Positions 40,718 to 49,956 of a DNA stretch of 60,460 nucleotides are shown piece after piece (the stretch's first letter is position 1; each line of letters starts with the position of its first letter). The DNA comes from a virus. The position numbers were made by a program, and so were the translations under genes. The stretch lies in the IMG/VR virus record IMGVR_UViG_3300042923_000250, positions 1 to 60,460 of that record. One strand, written 5' to 3'. The notes below the pieces were generated by a model. That model worked only from the letters and a program-made list of their open reading frames with translations, made no database searches and had not been told where the DNA came from.

Positions 40718-42943
40718 ATGGGTGGAAATTTTAAAGCAAAATGTGTTGATTTACAAGGTGCAAACAAAGATGGTTACACCGTAGGCAAGGTATACGAGAT
40801 CATAGACGGTCAATTTGTGGATGACCAAGGTAGCAAAAGACCATTTGGCGGATGCTTAAAGAAATTTGAGGACTTGGTAGATTACTCGATGTCAAAGTGG
40901 GAACTTGTAACCGAAAAGCAATATTCCGGTGAATACATATCAATAAAGCGTTGCAAGAAGGACAAGCGTGTCGTTGCGGTTCTGTCTATGGATGGTAAGT
41001 TTCAGAAGTCCGCTAATGTAAAGCTGAAGGACTTTGATGGGGATTTCGGTAAGGCAGCTAAGGCAGCGGTGGAGAAATTGTTAGGTGTCATCTCAAGACC
41101 AGAGACAGCCGTTAATATTACCGCAGAGGACACTCCACTGACGGCAGACGGTTTCAATGTTGGGGATAGAGTACATCACGAAACGTATGGAAATGGCACC
41201 GTGCTTGGCGTTAATAGTGGAAATCCTCCAATAGCCGTTGAGTTTGATAATGCAATGGGCGGTCACGATTGCTGTTTACTCGGAACAGGACATGGAAAAG
41301 ACAACCATTGTTGGTGGTGTAGACCAAGCGAACTTAAATTAGTAGAAACTGCCGTCAATGAACCCACCTCCTTCGATTGGCAATCCTTCAAATCCGGTAA
41401 ATGCGCCGTACATTGCGATACTGAGGAAAAGGCTATGGAGTTTTTGAAGGAATGTGATGCTCAGGGGATTAAGTGGGCTGATGGAATTAAAGCCACCAAT
41501 AAAACAAACTTTAAAGGCGCATCAAGTTATGGAATTTTGTATTTTGGTGACAGTAGCTGTCTTACATATTCCATATACCCGGATCTGCATACAAGAGATA
41601 TCAAAATCGACTACATCCCCACAAAACCCACTGTCAAAGAAGTGAAGCGCCTCGCGAAACCAGATGAGTATGTAAAGATTGTCGATGCACAAAAAGTTCC
41701 AAGGACAGATGGTGTTCCAGAATATAAGAATGGCGATATCTTGAAGATACTTGAATCTGAGAATGGAATGTCAAAATACGGTGAAGGATATGCAGGAAAT
41801 GGATGGGCAAGAAATTTATATAATAGCGAGTATGTAGTTCTCGAAGATTACATTCCGGAGGACAAGCCCGCTGTCAAAGAAATTAATCGCACTGCAAAAG
41901 TCAATGAATACGTTAAGGCACTTAGAGGCGAGGGCGGATTTATTCACCCAGATACGATTTATAAAGTCGAGAGGGTTTGCGGCGTTAGTGTTTATGTTAC
42001 TGACCCAACCGGAGAGTATTCGTGTCAAAACTCCATTTCTCATGATAATTATATTATCCTTGAAAATTACAATCCAATTAAGGAAGTTAAACGTCCTGCA
42101 AAGGTTGGTGAGTGGATTAAGGTTATTGGTGATGGAGGACATCCAAACGTTAAGACTGGAGAAATAGCAAAGGTTACTTCACTGGTTGAGGATGAACATG
42201 GGTGGGTTCGTGTGAATGGATATAAACAATACGGAGGCGGATGTATAAAGTTAGATCAATATGTTGTCCTAGAAAACTACCAACCCGAAACAACTCCCGC
42301 TGTCAAAGCAGAATTCCGTAAGGCAAAGGTTGGCGACAAGATTGAGGTTGTGAAAAAGCGTAAATGTCATGTTTCAGCCGAGATTGGGAATATTCACACA
42401 GTTAATCGTGTCGACCGTCAAGGGCTTTACACTGATAATAACTCAATTTATTTTTGGGACGAGAACGAAGAATATATCATCGTCGAAGAAGCCAAACCAG
42501 AGGTTAAGAGGGTTGGCCGTCAAGCAAGAACGGGTGAATATGTTGAAGTTATCAATGCAAGTAGTATCCCCATCACTAACGGTAAGCCAGAATATAAAAA
42601 TGGCGATGTATTAAAAATCATCGAAGGTGGACACCAAGCGAGATATGCCGAGGGTTCATCGGATGACGGTAGACGCAGAGTGTTAAACACGGAAGAATAT
42701 GTGGTCTTGGAAAACTATCAGCCAGAGGTTAAGAGAGTTAAGCGTTCAGCTACAAAAAATGAATGGATTGAAATAGCTAAAAACGCTGACAGTCGAGTAA
42801 ACGAAGGTGAAAAATATCAAGTAGTTGATACTGACGTTTCGGGCAGATGGGTTGATATTAAACACCCCAAGGGAACGAATAAAGGCAAATTATGCTTGTA
42901 CACATCGGAATATGTAGTCCTCGAAAACTATCAACCAAAGTAA
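40718..42943 (+). CDS. Large protein of tandem SH3-like repeats
   Basis: 741 residues. An N-terminal barrel (KAKCVDLQGANKDGYTVGKVYEI) and a tudor-like unit near 145-175 (VGDRVHHETYGNGTVLGV) are followed from about residue 307 by six repeats of 65-80 residues, each starting (V/I)KR-x-AK-x-x-E(Y/W)(V/I)KV and ending (Y/I)VVLENYxP. Repeat starts are near 307, 387, 454, 530, 597 and 671. Pro-rich linkers carry copies of the dispersed 8-mer. Probably an extended protein-binding array; function unknown. Confidence 0.8.
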   Translation: MGGNFKAKCVDLQGANKDGYTVGKVYEIIDGQFVDDQGSKRPFGGCLKKFEDLVDYSMSKWELVTEKQYSGEYISIKRCKKDKRVVAVLSMDGKFQKSANVKLKDFDGDFGKAAKAAVEKLLGVISRPETAVNITAEDTPLTADGFNVGDRVHHETYGNGTVLGVNSGNPPIAVEFDNAMGGHDCCLLGTGHGKDNHCWWCRPSELKLVETAVNEPTSFDWQSFKSGKCAVHCDTEEKAMEFLKECDAQGIKWADGIKATNKTNFKGASSYGILYFGDSSCLTYSIYPDLHTRDIKIDYIPTKPTVKEVKRLAKPDEYVKIVDAQKVPRTDGVPEYKNGDILKILESENGMSKYGEGYAGNGWARNLYNSEYVVLEDYIPEDKPAVKEINRTAKVNEYVKALRGEGGFIHPDTIYKVERVCGVSVYVTDPTGEYSCQNSISHDNYIILENYNPIKEVKRPAKVGEWIKVIGDGGHPNVKTGEIAKVTSLVEDEHGWVRVNGYKQYGGGCIKLDQYVVLENYQPETTPAVKAEFRKAKVGDKIEVVKKRKCHVSAEIGNIHTVNRVDRQGLYTDNNSIYFWDENEEYIIVEEAKPEVKRVGRQARTGEYVEVINASSIPITNGKPEYKNGDVLKIIEGGHQARYAEGSSDDGRRRVLNTEEYVVLENYQPEVKRVKRSATKNEWIEIAKNADSRVNEGEKYQVVDTDVSGRWVDIKHPKGTNKGKLCLYTSEYVVLENYQPK

Positions 42944-42966
42944 TCCAACAGAAAAGGGGAATAAGA

Positions 42967-44922
42967 ATGAACATCATATTAAAACGCTTACATATGGAAA
43001 ACTTCAAAATTTTCCAGAATGTCACATTAAATTTTTCACAGCTGACAAAAATTTTCGCACAGAATTATAAAGGTAAATCAAGTATTGTTGATGGATTTTT
43101 TTGGACAATGTTTGGAAAATCATCAACAGGCAACTCCGAGGGTAAGCAGTTTCACCCTCGGAGGTACGATGAAAACGGAGTGGATATCGATCGTGTTGAC
43201 ATTGTGGTGGAATTACTTCTTGAGATAGACGGCAGAGAAATAATCATCCGTAAAGTCCAGAAACAAAATTGGGTTCGCAAAAGAAGGGATGAAATCGAGA
43301 CTTATGAGGGCGACAAGAATTTCTACTTCTGGAACGAAGTACCCACCTCTGAAACCGAACACAAGAAAAAGGTTGCCGAGATTATCGACGAGGAAGTTTT
43401 CAAAATGATAACTAATCCTCATGCTTTTGTCGGTAAGAAGCAAGACGAACAGAGAAAATTCCTAGTTGAGAAAGTCGCAAAGATTACGGATGCCGATGTT
43501 TTCTCACTTGACGGTAAGTTTTTAGAACTCTCCGAAAAAATGAAATCCGAACAACGAACCATCGAAGAAATCAAGGCTCTTAATAAGAAGGAACTGAGTG
43601 GATATAAGGAATCGCAAGTATCTATTCCCACTCGAATTGATGAAGTTTCGAAATCGATTATCGAGGTGGATTTTTCCGCACAGGAATTAGCATTAGGGGC
43701 GCTCAAGGAGCGGTTATCCGAGGTTGAGTTGAAAATTTCCGACACCTCAAAATCCTATGAGGAAGTTGGAAAGTTGAAAACCGAAATCGCACAATATAAA
43801 TCCAAAATTGCCGAAATCGAAAGAACCGAAAAAGACCTGCTGTCAACGAAAAGACGTGAAGCGTCTACTAAACTCGACAACATCACATATACACTGCTAA
43901 AACAATCCACACAAAATAACACTGTCAACAAGGACATTGAATTACTCACCGAAAAGATATCATCCTCAGAAATATTTTTCGACACATTGAGAAAACGGTA
44001 TGCCGAAGAGAAATCAAAGGAAATGGATCCAAGCCAGAATATTTGTCCGGTATGCAGCCAGGAGTTTCCGCCGGATAAGAAAGCCGAAATGCTCACACAG
44101 TTTGAATCCGATAAGAAGCAAAAGCTTCACACCACTAATCTTGACGGTCAGAAAATATCGGAAGAATTGAAATCCAATAAATCTAAGTTGGATGAACTCA
44201 AAAAGCAACTAACCAGTTTGACCGCAGAGGTATTGGGGTTAACCGAACAAGAAACCGCCGTCAAAGAAGAGTTAAACAAGCTACCAACCGAGATTGATTT
44301 ATCCGCTAATCAAGAATACGCCGATTTCAAATCAACCGTTTCTGCCCTCGAATTCAGCCTTAAAGAGACAGAGGAAAGTCTAGTTGATACAAATACACTT
44401 AAGACTAATTTGACCGCCCAGAAAGCCGAAATTCAAAGCCAAATTGAGATTGTCCAAGGAGTGTTGGCATCAAAGCAGCATATTGATGATGCAAAAGACA
44501 GAGTGATTGAGTTAAGGGAAGAATTAAGACAATCTACCGGAAAGGCTGCTGAATGTGAAAGGTTGGACTTCCTATTAGAAAAGTTCGAAAAAGCCAAGAT
44601 GGATTTACTCTCCGAGAGAATTAACCAGAAATTTAAGGTTGTTAAATGGCAGTTATTCAGAACTCAAAAAAATGGCGGTATCGAGAATGTTTGTGTGGCT
44701 ATGATACATGGTTCGCCATATGGCGAAAACACCACATCGACCACTGAGCGATTAATGGCGGGGTTAGATATTATCGGCACGCTACAAGAAATTTACGAGG
44801 TTAAGGCTCCTATTTGGGTTGATAACGCAGAGAGTTATAACGACTTCAACATCCCTCAAATGGGTTGTCAAATGGTTCTATTGTCAGTATCTACGGATAC
44901 GGAAATTAAAGTGGAGGAATAA
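42967..44922 (+). CDS. Rad50/SbcC-like AAA ATPase
   Basis: 651 residues from the ATG at 42967 (AAAAGGGG upstream). N-terminal FKIFQNVTLNFSQLTKIFAQNYKGKSSIVDGFFWTMFG contains the P-loop (GKS at about 36-38), long coiled coils run from about 200 to 570, and CPVC near 358 is a zinc hook. The C-terminal part has TTERLMAGLDI (signature-like) and APIWVDNAESYN (Walker B). Likely phage recombination/DNA-end processing. Confidence 0.9.
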   Translation: MNIILKRLHMENFKIFQNVTLNFSQLTKIFAQNYKGKSSIVDGFFWTMFGKSSTGNSEGKQFHPRRYDENGVDIDRVDIVVELLLEIDGREIIIRKVQKQNWVRKRRDEIETYEGDKNFYFWNEVPTSETEHKKKVAEIIDEEVFKMITNPHAFVGKKQDEQRKFLVEKVAKITDADVFSLDGKFLELSEKMKSEQRTIEEIKALNKKELSGYKESQVSIPTRIDEVSKSIIEVDFSAQELALGALKERLSEVELKISDTSKSYEEVGKLKTEIAQYKSKIAEIERTEKDLLSTKRREASTKLDNITYTLLKQSTQNNTVNKDIELLTEKISSSEIFFDTLRKRYAEEKSKEMDPSQNICPVCSQEFPPDKKAEMLTQFESDKKQKLHTTNLDGQKISEELKSNKSKLDELKKQLTSLTAEVLGLTEQETAVKEELNKLPTEIDLSANQEYADFKSTVSALEFSLKETEESLVDTNTLKTNLTAQKAEIQSQIEIVQGVLASKQHIDDAKDRVIELREELRQSTGKAAECERLDFLLEKFEKAKMDLLSERINQKFKVVKWQLFRTQKNGGIENVCVAMIHGSPYGENTTSTTERLMAGLDIIGTLQEIYEVKAPIWVDNAESYNDFNIPQMGCQMVLLSVSTDTEIKVEE

Positions 44923-44924
44923 GT

Positions 44925-45200
44925 ATGAAAACAGAAGTATTTACATGTGATATTTGCAAGCAATCAAAGAGCATGGGAGATTTGGCAAAGATTACGGTCA
45001 AGGCAGAGGGAATTAAAATGAAGAATGTTGGATACGGTGGCATTCAGATTGATATTTGTCCTGATTGTTTAAAGAAAAAAGGTTTCATTGTTGAGCCGAA
45101 GCCAGAAACTGTTGAACAAGCAGAAATGCAGAACAAGAAAACGCTAGAGGATAAAATATATGATTTTCTATCTGATATAGGCGTTGCGTTTGTGGAATAG
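44925..45200 (+). CDS. Zinc-binding hypothetical protein (91 aa)
   Basis: CDICKQSKSM at the N-terminus and CPDCLKKKGF near residue 45 form a four-Cys site; acidic helical C-terminus. Immediately after the ATPase (two bases). Function unknown. Confidence 0.72.
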   Translation: MKTEVFTCDICKQSKSMGDLAKITVKAEGIKMKNVGYGGIQIDICPDCLKKKGFIVEPKPETVEQAEMQNKKTLEDKIYDFLSDIGVAFVE

Positions 45201-45211
45201 GAGGAACCCAA

Positions 45212-45436
45212 ATGAACCGATACATAAAAATCCAACTCCTAAAAGACGGTAAACCTCTCTCCCCCACGCTTTATACCTATAAAACCTCACTTGACGTACA
45301 GTTGGGTGAGGTGGTGCAAGCTACCGAGAAGTTGCAGGGAGTTGTCGCAGGGTTTGAGGTTATTAGCAATATTGAACATCCCGAGAGGATAAAGGAGATT
45401 GTAGGGCAGATATTAAAGGAGGATAAACAGATATGA
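45212..45436 (+). CDS. Hypothetical protein (74 aa)
   Basis: [37 protein letters not shown]..., small alpha/beta protein. AGGAGGA upstream; its stop overlaps the next start (ATGA). Function unknown. Confidence 0.7.
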   Translation: MNRYIKIQLLKDGKPLSPTLYTYKTSLDVQLGEVVQATEKLQGVVAGFEVISNIEHPERIKEIVGQILKEDKQI

Positions 45437-45636
45437 AGATAATGGAACTCGGCTTATCAGTAAGAGCCTATAACTGCCTGCAAAGAGCCGGAGTAAGAAC
45501 CACTGAGGATTTATGTAACAAGACACCAGAGGATATAATGAGTGTCAGAAACCTCGGAAGAAGATGCTTAGAAGAAATATTGGAAGTCATGAAATCCCAT
45601 GGATTAAAATTTAAAGAAGTTGAGGTGGCTGAATGA
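45433..45636 (+). CDS. RNA polymerase alpha C-terminal-domain-like protein
   Basis: 67 residues covering just the alpha-CTD helix-hairpin-helix: [57 protein letters not shown], which follows the bacterial RpoA pattern (LSVRSYNCLKRAG ... VRNLGRKSLEE) closely. A free alpha-CTD could compete for or redirect host polymerase contacts at UP elements or with activators. The rest of RpoA is absent. Confidence 0.85.
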   Translation: MKIMELGLSVRAYNCLQRAGVRTTEDLCNKTPEDIMSVRNLGRRCLEEILEVMKSHGLKFKEVEVAE

Positions 45637-45827
45637 CCGATAAAAATCTATCCGAATTGAAATCTGCCGTCAAGTCACATCGAGCAGAAGCCGAACAATC
45701 TAAGGCTTTCAATGATGGTGCAAAAACCACAATGATATTGTACGAGTCATATCTTGCGGCTGGATTTAAAGAAGAACAGGCATTATATTTGACGGCAACA
45801 ATGATAACGGCAAATATTAAAAAATAA
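45633..45827 (+). CDS. Hypothetical protein (64 aa)
   Basis: Helical, [26 protein letters not shown]..., ending in [18 protein letters not shown], a form common in Clostridia phage small proteins. Overlaps the previous stop by ATGA. It contains two dispersed 8-mers, 45666 (forward) and 45789 (reverse). Confidence 0.72.
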   Translation: MTDKNLSELKSAVKSHRAEAEQSKAFNDGAKTTMILYESYLAAGFKEEQALYLTATMITANIKK

Positions 45828-45840
45828 TGGAGGTAGCCGA

Positions 45841-46407
45841 ATGAAAGAACGTTTTGAAAAACTGCTGTCAAGTGTGCAACGAGAGGGGATGGATAAACTT
45901 TTAGACTTTATCCGTAAGAGTGATTTTTATACGGCTCCGGCATCAACGAGATTTCATGGAGCTAAAGAGGGTGGATTGCTAGAGCATAGCTTGAATGTGT
46001 ATACATGCTTGCAGAGTAAGGCTTGTAATCCAGTGTGGGAATATTTGGAGGAAATTGATAAAGACACTTTAATAATTATCGCTTTACTTCACGACTTATG
46101 CAAAACCTATTACTGCACCATAGAAATGCGAAATGCTAAAAATGAATATGGTGTATGGGAAAAGGTTCCCTTCTATACGGTTGATGATAAAATCCCATAC
46201 GGTCACGGAGAAAAATCCGTAATGATGATTGAAGAATACATAAAGCTTAAGCCAGTTGAACGGTATGCAATAAGGTGGCATATGGGCGCATATAGTGGCG
46301 AAAAGGATTGGAATACATTAGGAACCGCAATGGAGAAATATCCGCTTGTATTAGCCTTACATGAAGCCGATATGGAAGCAACCTATCTCATGGAAAAGGG
46401 GGAATAA
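45841..46407 (+). CDS. HD-domain hydrolase
   Basis: 188 residues. FHGAKEGGLLEHSLNVY gives the first His, IIIALLHDLCKTYYC the HD pair, and YGHGEKSVMMIEEY and IRWHMGAY later His residues, as in HD phosphohydrolases. These act on nucleotides or nucleic acids; in phages they are often annotated only as HD protein. GGAGG upstream. Confidence 0.85.
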   Translation: MKERFEKLLSSVQREGMDKLLDFIRKSDFYTAPASTRFHGAKEGGLLEHSLNVYTCLQSKACNPVWEYLEEIDKDTLIIIALLHDLCKTYYCTIEMRNAKNEYGVWEKVPFYTVDDKIPYGHGEKSVMMIEEYIKLKPVERYAIRWHMGAYSGEKDWNTLGTAMEKYPLVLALHEADMEATYLMEKGE

Positions 46408-46410
46408 CCA

Positions 46411-46596
46411 ATGCAAGCACCGTGCTATAAATGCACCGAGCGAAGTCCGGCTTGCCACGATGAATGTTCCAAGTATCAAGCCTACAAAGACCACCGTCAA
46501 GGCATAAACAACGCAAGGGCAAGACAAAATTTTCTACAAGATTATTTCAGAGATACTATAAATAAAGCAGAGAAACAAAGGAAATTACACGCATGA
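46411..46596 (+). CDS. Cys-rich small protein
   Basis: 61 residues with CYKCTERSPACHDECSKY near the start, a known phage small zinc-binding pattern, then a charged helix. Function unknown. Confidence 0.72.
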   Translation: MQAPCYKCTERSPACHDECSKYQAYKDHRQGINNARARQNFLQDYFRDTINKAEKQRKLHA

Positions 46597-46611
46597 GTTA
46601 GGAGAGTGAAT

Positions 46612-46851
46612 ATGCCAAACTGGGTAAAAACGTACAGAGATAAAGAGAAAGCCAGAACCCTTCGCAATATGCACAGAAAAAGAAACTACTCTAAAACTCA
46701 AGGCTATGTCAAAAGGGAATGGACACTTCAAGAGTTAGATATGATCGTAAATTCAGACAAAACAGACAGGAAACTATCTCATGAATTAAACCGCTCAATC
46801 CAATCCATTCAAATAAAGCGTTGCAGATTAAGGAAGGAAGTTGAGGTATAG
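46612..46851 (+). CDS. Myb/SANT-like DNA-binding small protein
   Basis: 79 residues from the ATG at 46612 (AGGAG upstream). REWTLQELDMIVNSDKTDRKLSHELNRSIQSIQIKRCRLRKE resembles a SANT/Myb-like helix-turn-helix, preceded by a basic arm. Possibly a regulator. Confidence 0.7.
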   Translation: MPNWVKTYRDKEKARTLRNMHRKRNYSKTQGYVKREWTLQELDMIVNSDKTDRKLSHELNRSIQSIQIKRCRLRKEVEV

Positions 46852-46853
46852 AT

Positions 46854-47060
46854 ATGGCAAGTATAACTGGGAAATACAGAAATATGCTTGATGGGTTACA
46901 GAAGACAGCTCGTCAAGTTGTTATGGATGAAATCGAGGAAGAGGTTAAGAGGGTTCGAGATTACGCAACCAACCTTGATACAAATAATTTCGAAGAGTTA
47001 CAAACCGGAATTGACACTATCAAGTTGGGATTGAAGGAATTGGCGGAAAAATTATATTAG
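46854..47060 (+). CDS. Helical hypothetical protein (68 aa)
   Basis: MASITGKYRNMLDGLQKTARQVVMDEIEEEVKRVRDYA..., almost all helix, likely coiled coil. Two bases after the previous stop. Function unknown. Confidence 0.68.
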   Translation: MASITGKYRNMLDGLQKTARQVVMDEIEEEVKRVRDYATNLDTNNFEELQTGIDTIKLGLKELAEKLY

Positions 47061-47072
47061 GAGGGTGGAAAT

Positions 47073-47342
47073 TTGGAAAATATAAACGCAACCTATGATG
47101 CATCAATGGCAAATACAGCACAGACAATATTATGCAAGGAAAAAGGGTATCCGCATTTTGCACCAGGCAATGGAGTTTGCTGGAAATGTCATCAAAATAT
47201 TTACAAGCCAATTGAGCACGAACGAAGAGATTGGCAGACTCACGCAATAATTGGAAAATACATAACCGGAGTTTCAGTGGAAAAAGCAAGCACAGAACTA
47301 GTAACTGGTTGTCCGCATTGTAACCGTTCGTATTGTGATTAA
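47073..47342 (+). CDS. Zinc-binding hypothetical protein (89 aa)
   Basis: TTG start (GGAGGG upstream, no ATG in place). CWKCHQNIY and CPHCNRSYC supply Cys/His pairs for zinc. Related proteins in Clostridia phages share the GVSVEKASTELVTGCPHCNRSYCD ending. Function unknown. Confidence 0.72.
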   Translation: MENINATYDASMANTAQTILCKEKGYPHFAPGNGVCWKCHQNIYKPIEHERRDWQTHAIIGKYITGVSVEKASTELVTGCPHCNRSYCD

Positions 47343-47361
47343 GAAAATAGAGGATAAAAAA

Positions 47362-47562
47362 ATGGCATTAGATAAAATCAAAGAAATTGCACGGCTGCTT
47401 GATGGCAAGGGTGAAATTCTCATTAGGAACGACGTGGTGAGCGGCGTATGGTATGTACATTGTTGGTGGGAGGATGGATACAGAGATATTCATAATCAAT
47501 TTACGCCAAATCTAGATAAGACACTTGACTTAATTATAGAAAAATTAGGAGGTACCGAATGA
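47362..47562 (+). CDS. Hypothetical protein (66 aa)
   Basis: MALDKIKEIARLLDGKGEILIRNDVVSGVWYVHCWWEDGYRD..., small alpha/beta protein. AGAGGA upstream. Its stop overlaps the recT start by ATGA. Function unknown. Confidence 0.68.
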   Translation: MALDKIKEIARLLDGKGEILIRNDVVSGVWYVHCWWEDGYRDIHNQFTPNLDKTLDLIIEKLGGTE

Positions 47563-48566
47563 CCAAAAAAAACGAAGTAACCACCCAACAACACACCACC
47601 GAATTATCCCCAAGTGCTAAATTTTCAACCTACGCACTAAAGGAATTTGCATCACAAGTCGGAGGAGAAGTCAACGCTACACAATATCAAACTTCCCTCA
47701 TGCAAGGTTATTTTATAGGGATTGATAGAGCATTAAGAATAGCTGACGAAAGGCGAATAACCAAAAATGAAACCAACACCAATAAAGCCTATAACAACGA
47801 CTTACCTATCACATGGAATACGATCAAATTAAACGAAACCGTCCTTGATGCTGTCCACTACGCAAAAATGGGATTGGATATGCTGCAGCCGAACCACTTA
47901 ACAGTAATTCCTTATAAGGACAAAAAAACCAATAAATATGATATTACCTTCATAAAGGGTTATGCCGGAATCCAATACATAGCTGAAAAATACGCATTGG
48001 ACAAGCCCAAGGACGTAACCACCGAATTAGTTTATTCCACTGATGTGTTTAAGCCTGTTAAAAAGAATGCTGTCAATGCAGTCGAATCCTACGAGTTTGA
48101 AATTATCAATCCGTTTGACCGTGGAAAAGTAATCGGGGGCTTCGGATACATACAATACGACGACCCCACCAAAAACAAACTAATCATCATGACCATGAAG
48201 GATATCGAAAAACGCAAACCGAAATTTGCTTCTGCTGAATTCTGGGGCGGTACGAAAATCGAATATCAGAACGGTAAAAAGGTTGAAGTCGAAACAGATG
48301 GATGGTTCGAAGAGATGTGTATGAAGACTCTAAAACGATATGTGTATGGTGAAAAATTCATTGAAACTGACCCTATGAAAGTTGATGAAAATTACCAATA
48401 TATGAAGATAGCGGAGTCCCGATATGTGGAACTTGAAACCAAAGCTATTATCGATGAACAAGCCAATACGGAAGAATTTGAAATGCCTGAGAGTGAGTCA
48501 GAAAAAGAAACTGTCAGAGCGGAAGTAGTTGAACCTGAGCAATCAGTATTCGAACAGGAGGAATAA
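47559..48566 (+). CDS. recT: RecT-family single-strand annealing protein
   Basis: 335 residues. FIGIDRALRIADERR, LDAVHYAKMGLDMLQPNHLTVIPYKDKK and FIKGYAGIQYIAEKY are the RecT core; the acidic C-terminal tail is usual. It anneals complementary single strands during phage recombination. The MBL-fold gene two genes on is the usual partner in Gram-positive phages. Confidence 0.93.
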   Translation: MTKKNEVTTQQHTTELSPSAKFSTYALKEFASQVGGEVNATQYQTSLMQGYFIGIDRALRIADERRITKNETNTNKAYNNDLPITWNTIKLNETVLDAVHYAKMGLDMLQPNHLTVIPYKDKKTNKYDITFIKGYAGIQYIAEKYALDKPKDVTTELVYSTDVFKPVKKNAVNAVESYEFEIINPFDRGKVIGGFGYIQYDDPTKNKLIIMTMKDIEKRKPKFASAEFWGGTKIEYQNGKKVEVETDGWFEEMCMKTLKRYVYGEKFIETDPMKVDENYQYMKIAESRYVELETKAIIDEQANTEEFEMPESESEKETVRAEVVEPEQSVFEQEE

Positions 48567-48569
48567 ATC

Positions 48570-48839
48570 ATGAGCAAAGAAAGTGGAAGCAATAACAGCA
48601 GTTCAAGCGGAATTGGATTTTGTGGATTATTAACAATTGTATTTATCGTTTTGAAATTAACGCATTTTATTAATTGGTCATGGTTGTGGGTGCTTGCACC
48701 GTCATGGATACCATTAGCAATCGTTATTGTAGTTGCGCTTATATGTGTAGCTGTTGGAGTAATTCAACACATTATTAGAATTATTAAGCATAACAAACGA
48801 TTAAAAGCCAAAAGGAAAAGCCAAGGTGATGTAGCGTGA
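48570..48839 (+). CDS. Membrane protein (89 aa)
   Basis: Two membrane helices (about 16-37 and 43-70) after a Ser/Asn-rich N-terminus, with a Lys/Arg-rich tail. It sits between recT and the MBL gene and overlaps the latter by 4 bases. Role in recombination is not suggested by sequence. Confidence 0.75.
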   Translation: MSKESGSNNSSSSGIGFCGLLTIVFIVLKLTHFINWSWLWVLAPSWIPLAIVIVVALICVAVGVIQHIIRIIKHNKRLKAKRKSQGDVA

Positions 48840-49582
48840 AATTAATTTGTTTGGGTTCTTCATCTGCCGGAAATACATATTTACTTGAATCTGATACGGA
48901 ATGCCTTGTCTTAGAGGCGGGCATTCCCTTTAAAAAAGTTAAAGAGGCTTTGAGTTTTGATGTGTTAAAGATTGTCGGAGTAGTTGCTTCTCATTTACAC
49001 AAAGACCATTTCGGCTACGCAGAAGAATATTTGAAATGTGGTATCCCTGTTTATGCAAGCGAAGAAACTCATAGTTCCATCGGCAAGAAATACGAAAACC
49101 AAATTACTGTCAAGTGTGGCTACTGGTATCAGATAGGTGGATTTAATATTACCCCCTTTGAATGTACCCACGATGTGGAGTGTTATGGATTTATAATCCG
49201 TCATGACGAAATCGGAACATTATTATTTGCTACCGATACCTCATTTATAAAAACCAATTTCAAAAAACTTGCCGTCAACCATATCCTAATTGAAGCTAAC
49301 TACTCCGAGGAAATCGTAAATGAATATTTGAGGTTAGGAACCATAGACCAAGCAAGAGTAGATAGGACTTTGAGAACCCACATGGAAATTGGAACTACGA
49401 AGGAATTTATTCGGAGCAATCAAACCGCTTCGCTTGACAGCATCGTACTTCTCCACTTGTCGGATGGAAATTCGAATGAGAATCAATTCCTCGAAGAAGT
49501 CCAAGAGGTTGTCGGGGATGGCGTAAAGGTGTTTGTGGCAGATAAGGGATTAACTATTAACTTGGACATTTGTCCATTCTAA
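48836..49582 (+). CDS. MBL-fold (YycJ-like) hydrolase, probable exonuclease
   Basis: 248 residues, GTG start overlapping the previous stop (GTGA). GSSSAGNTYLLES and VVASHLHKDHFGY (HxHxDH type) with a later CTHDVECYGF and TDTS supply the metal site. YycJ/MBL proteins paired with recT are thought to provide the 5'-3' exonuclease step. Confidence 0.88.
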   Translation: MKLICLGSSSAGNTYLLESDTECLVLEAGIPFKKVKEALSFDVLKIVGVVASHLHKDHFGYAEEYLKCGIPVYASEETHSSIGKKYENQITVKCGYWYQIGGFNITPFECTHDVECYGFIIRHDEIGTLLFATDTSFIKTNFKKLAVNHILIEANYSEEIVNEYLRLGTIDQARVDRTLRTHMEIGTTKEFIRSNQTASLDSIVLLHLSDGNSNENQFLEEVQEVVGDGVKVFVADKGLTINLDICPF

Positions 49583-49600
49583 GAAAGGAAATGCTAAATT

Positions 49601-49798
49601 ATGATTTTATTAATTATTGCAATAATCTTATTTGCAATCAATATCGTCACTGACATAGCTTATTGCACTACAAAGAATAAATACATCAAGGTGATGGAAC
49701 AACAGAACGCATTATTGTTTGAGACTTTGCATGAAAGCAATCAAATTATGGGTGAAATTATTAAGGAGTCCACTAGGAAAGAAGGTGAACCCAAATGA
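49601..49798 (+). CDS. Small membrane protein (65 aa)
   Basis: One N-terminal membrane helix (LLIIAIILFAINIVTDIAY) and a helical soluble part. AGAAAGGAA upstream; ATGA overlap with the next gene. Function unknown. Confidence 0.7.
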   Translation: MILLIIAIILFAINIVTDIAYCTTKNKYIKVMEQQNALLFETLHESNQIMGEIIKESTRKEGEPK

Positions 49799-49938
49799 AA
49801 GTTTATTGCATTGATACGGATTGCCCGAATAAACCCGATGGTTACGCAATATGTACGGCACTAATGAAACCTCAAGATTGTCCTAAGAGATTAAACAAAG
49901 ATGCCGTCAAGTCAGTAACTGAACCGAAGAAAAATTAA
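49795..49938 (+). CDS. Small Cys-containing protein (47 aa)
   Basis: MKVYCIDTDCPNKPDGYAICTAL..., with four Cys in C-x4-C-x9-C-x9-C spacing, possibly one zinc site. GAAGGTGA upstream; overlaps the previous gene. Contains a dispersed 8-mer at 49903. Confidence 0.68.
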   Translation: MKVYCIDTDCPNKPDGYAICTALMKPQDCPKRLNKDAVKSVTEPKKN

Positions 49939-49956
49939 TTAAGGGTGGGAAAAAGA

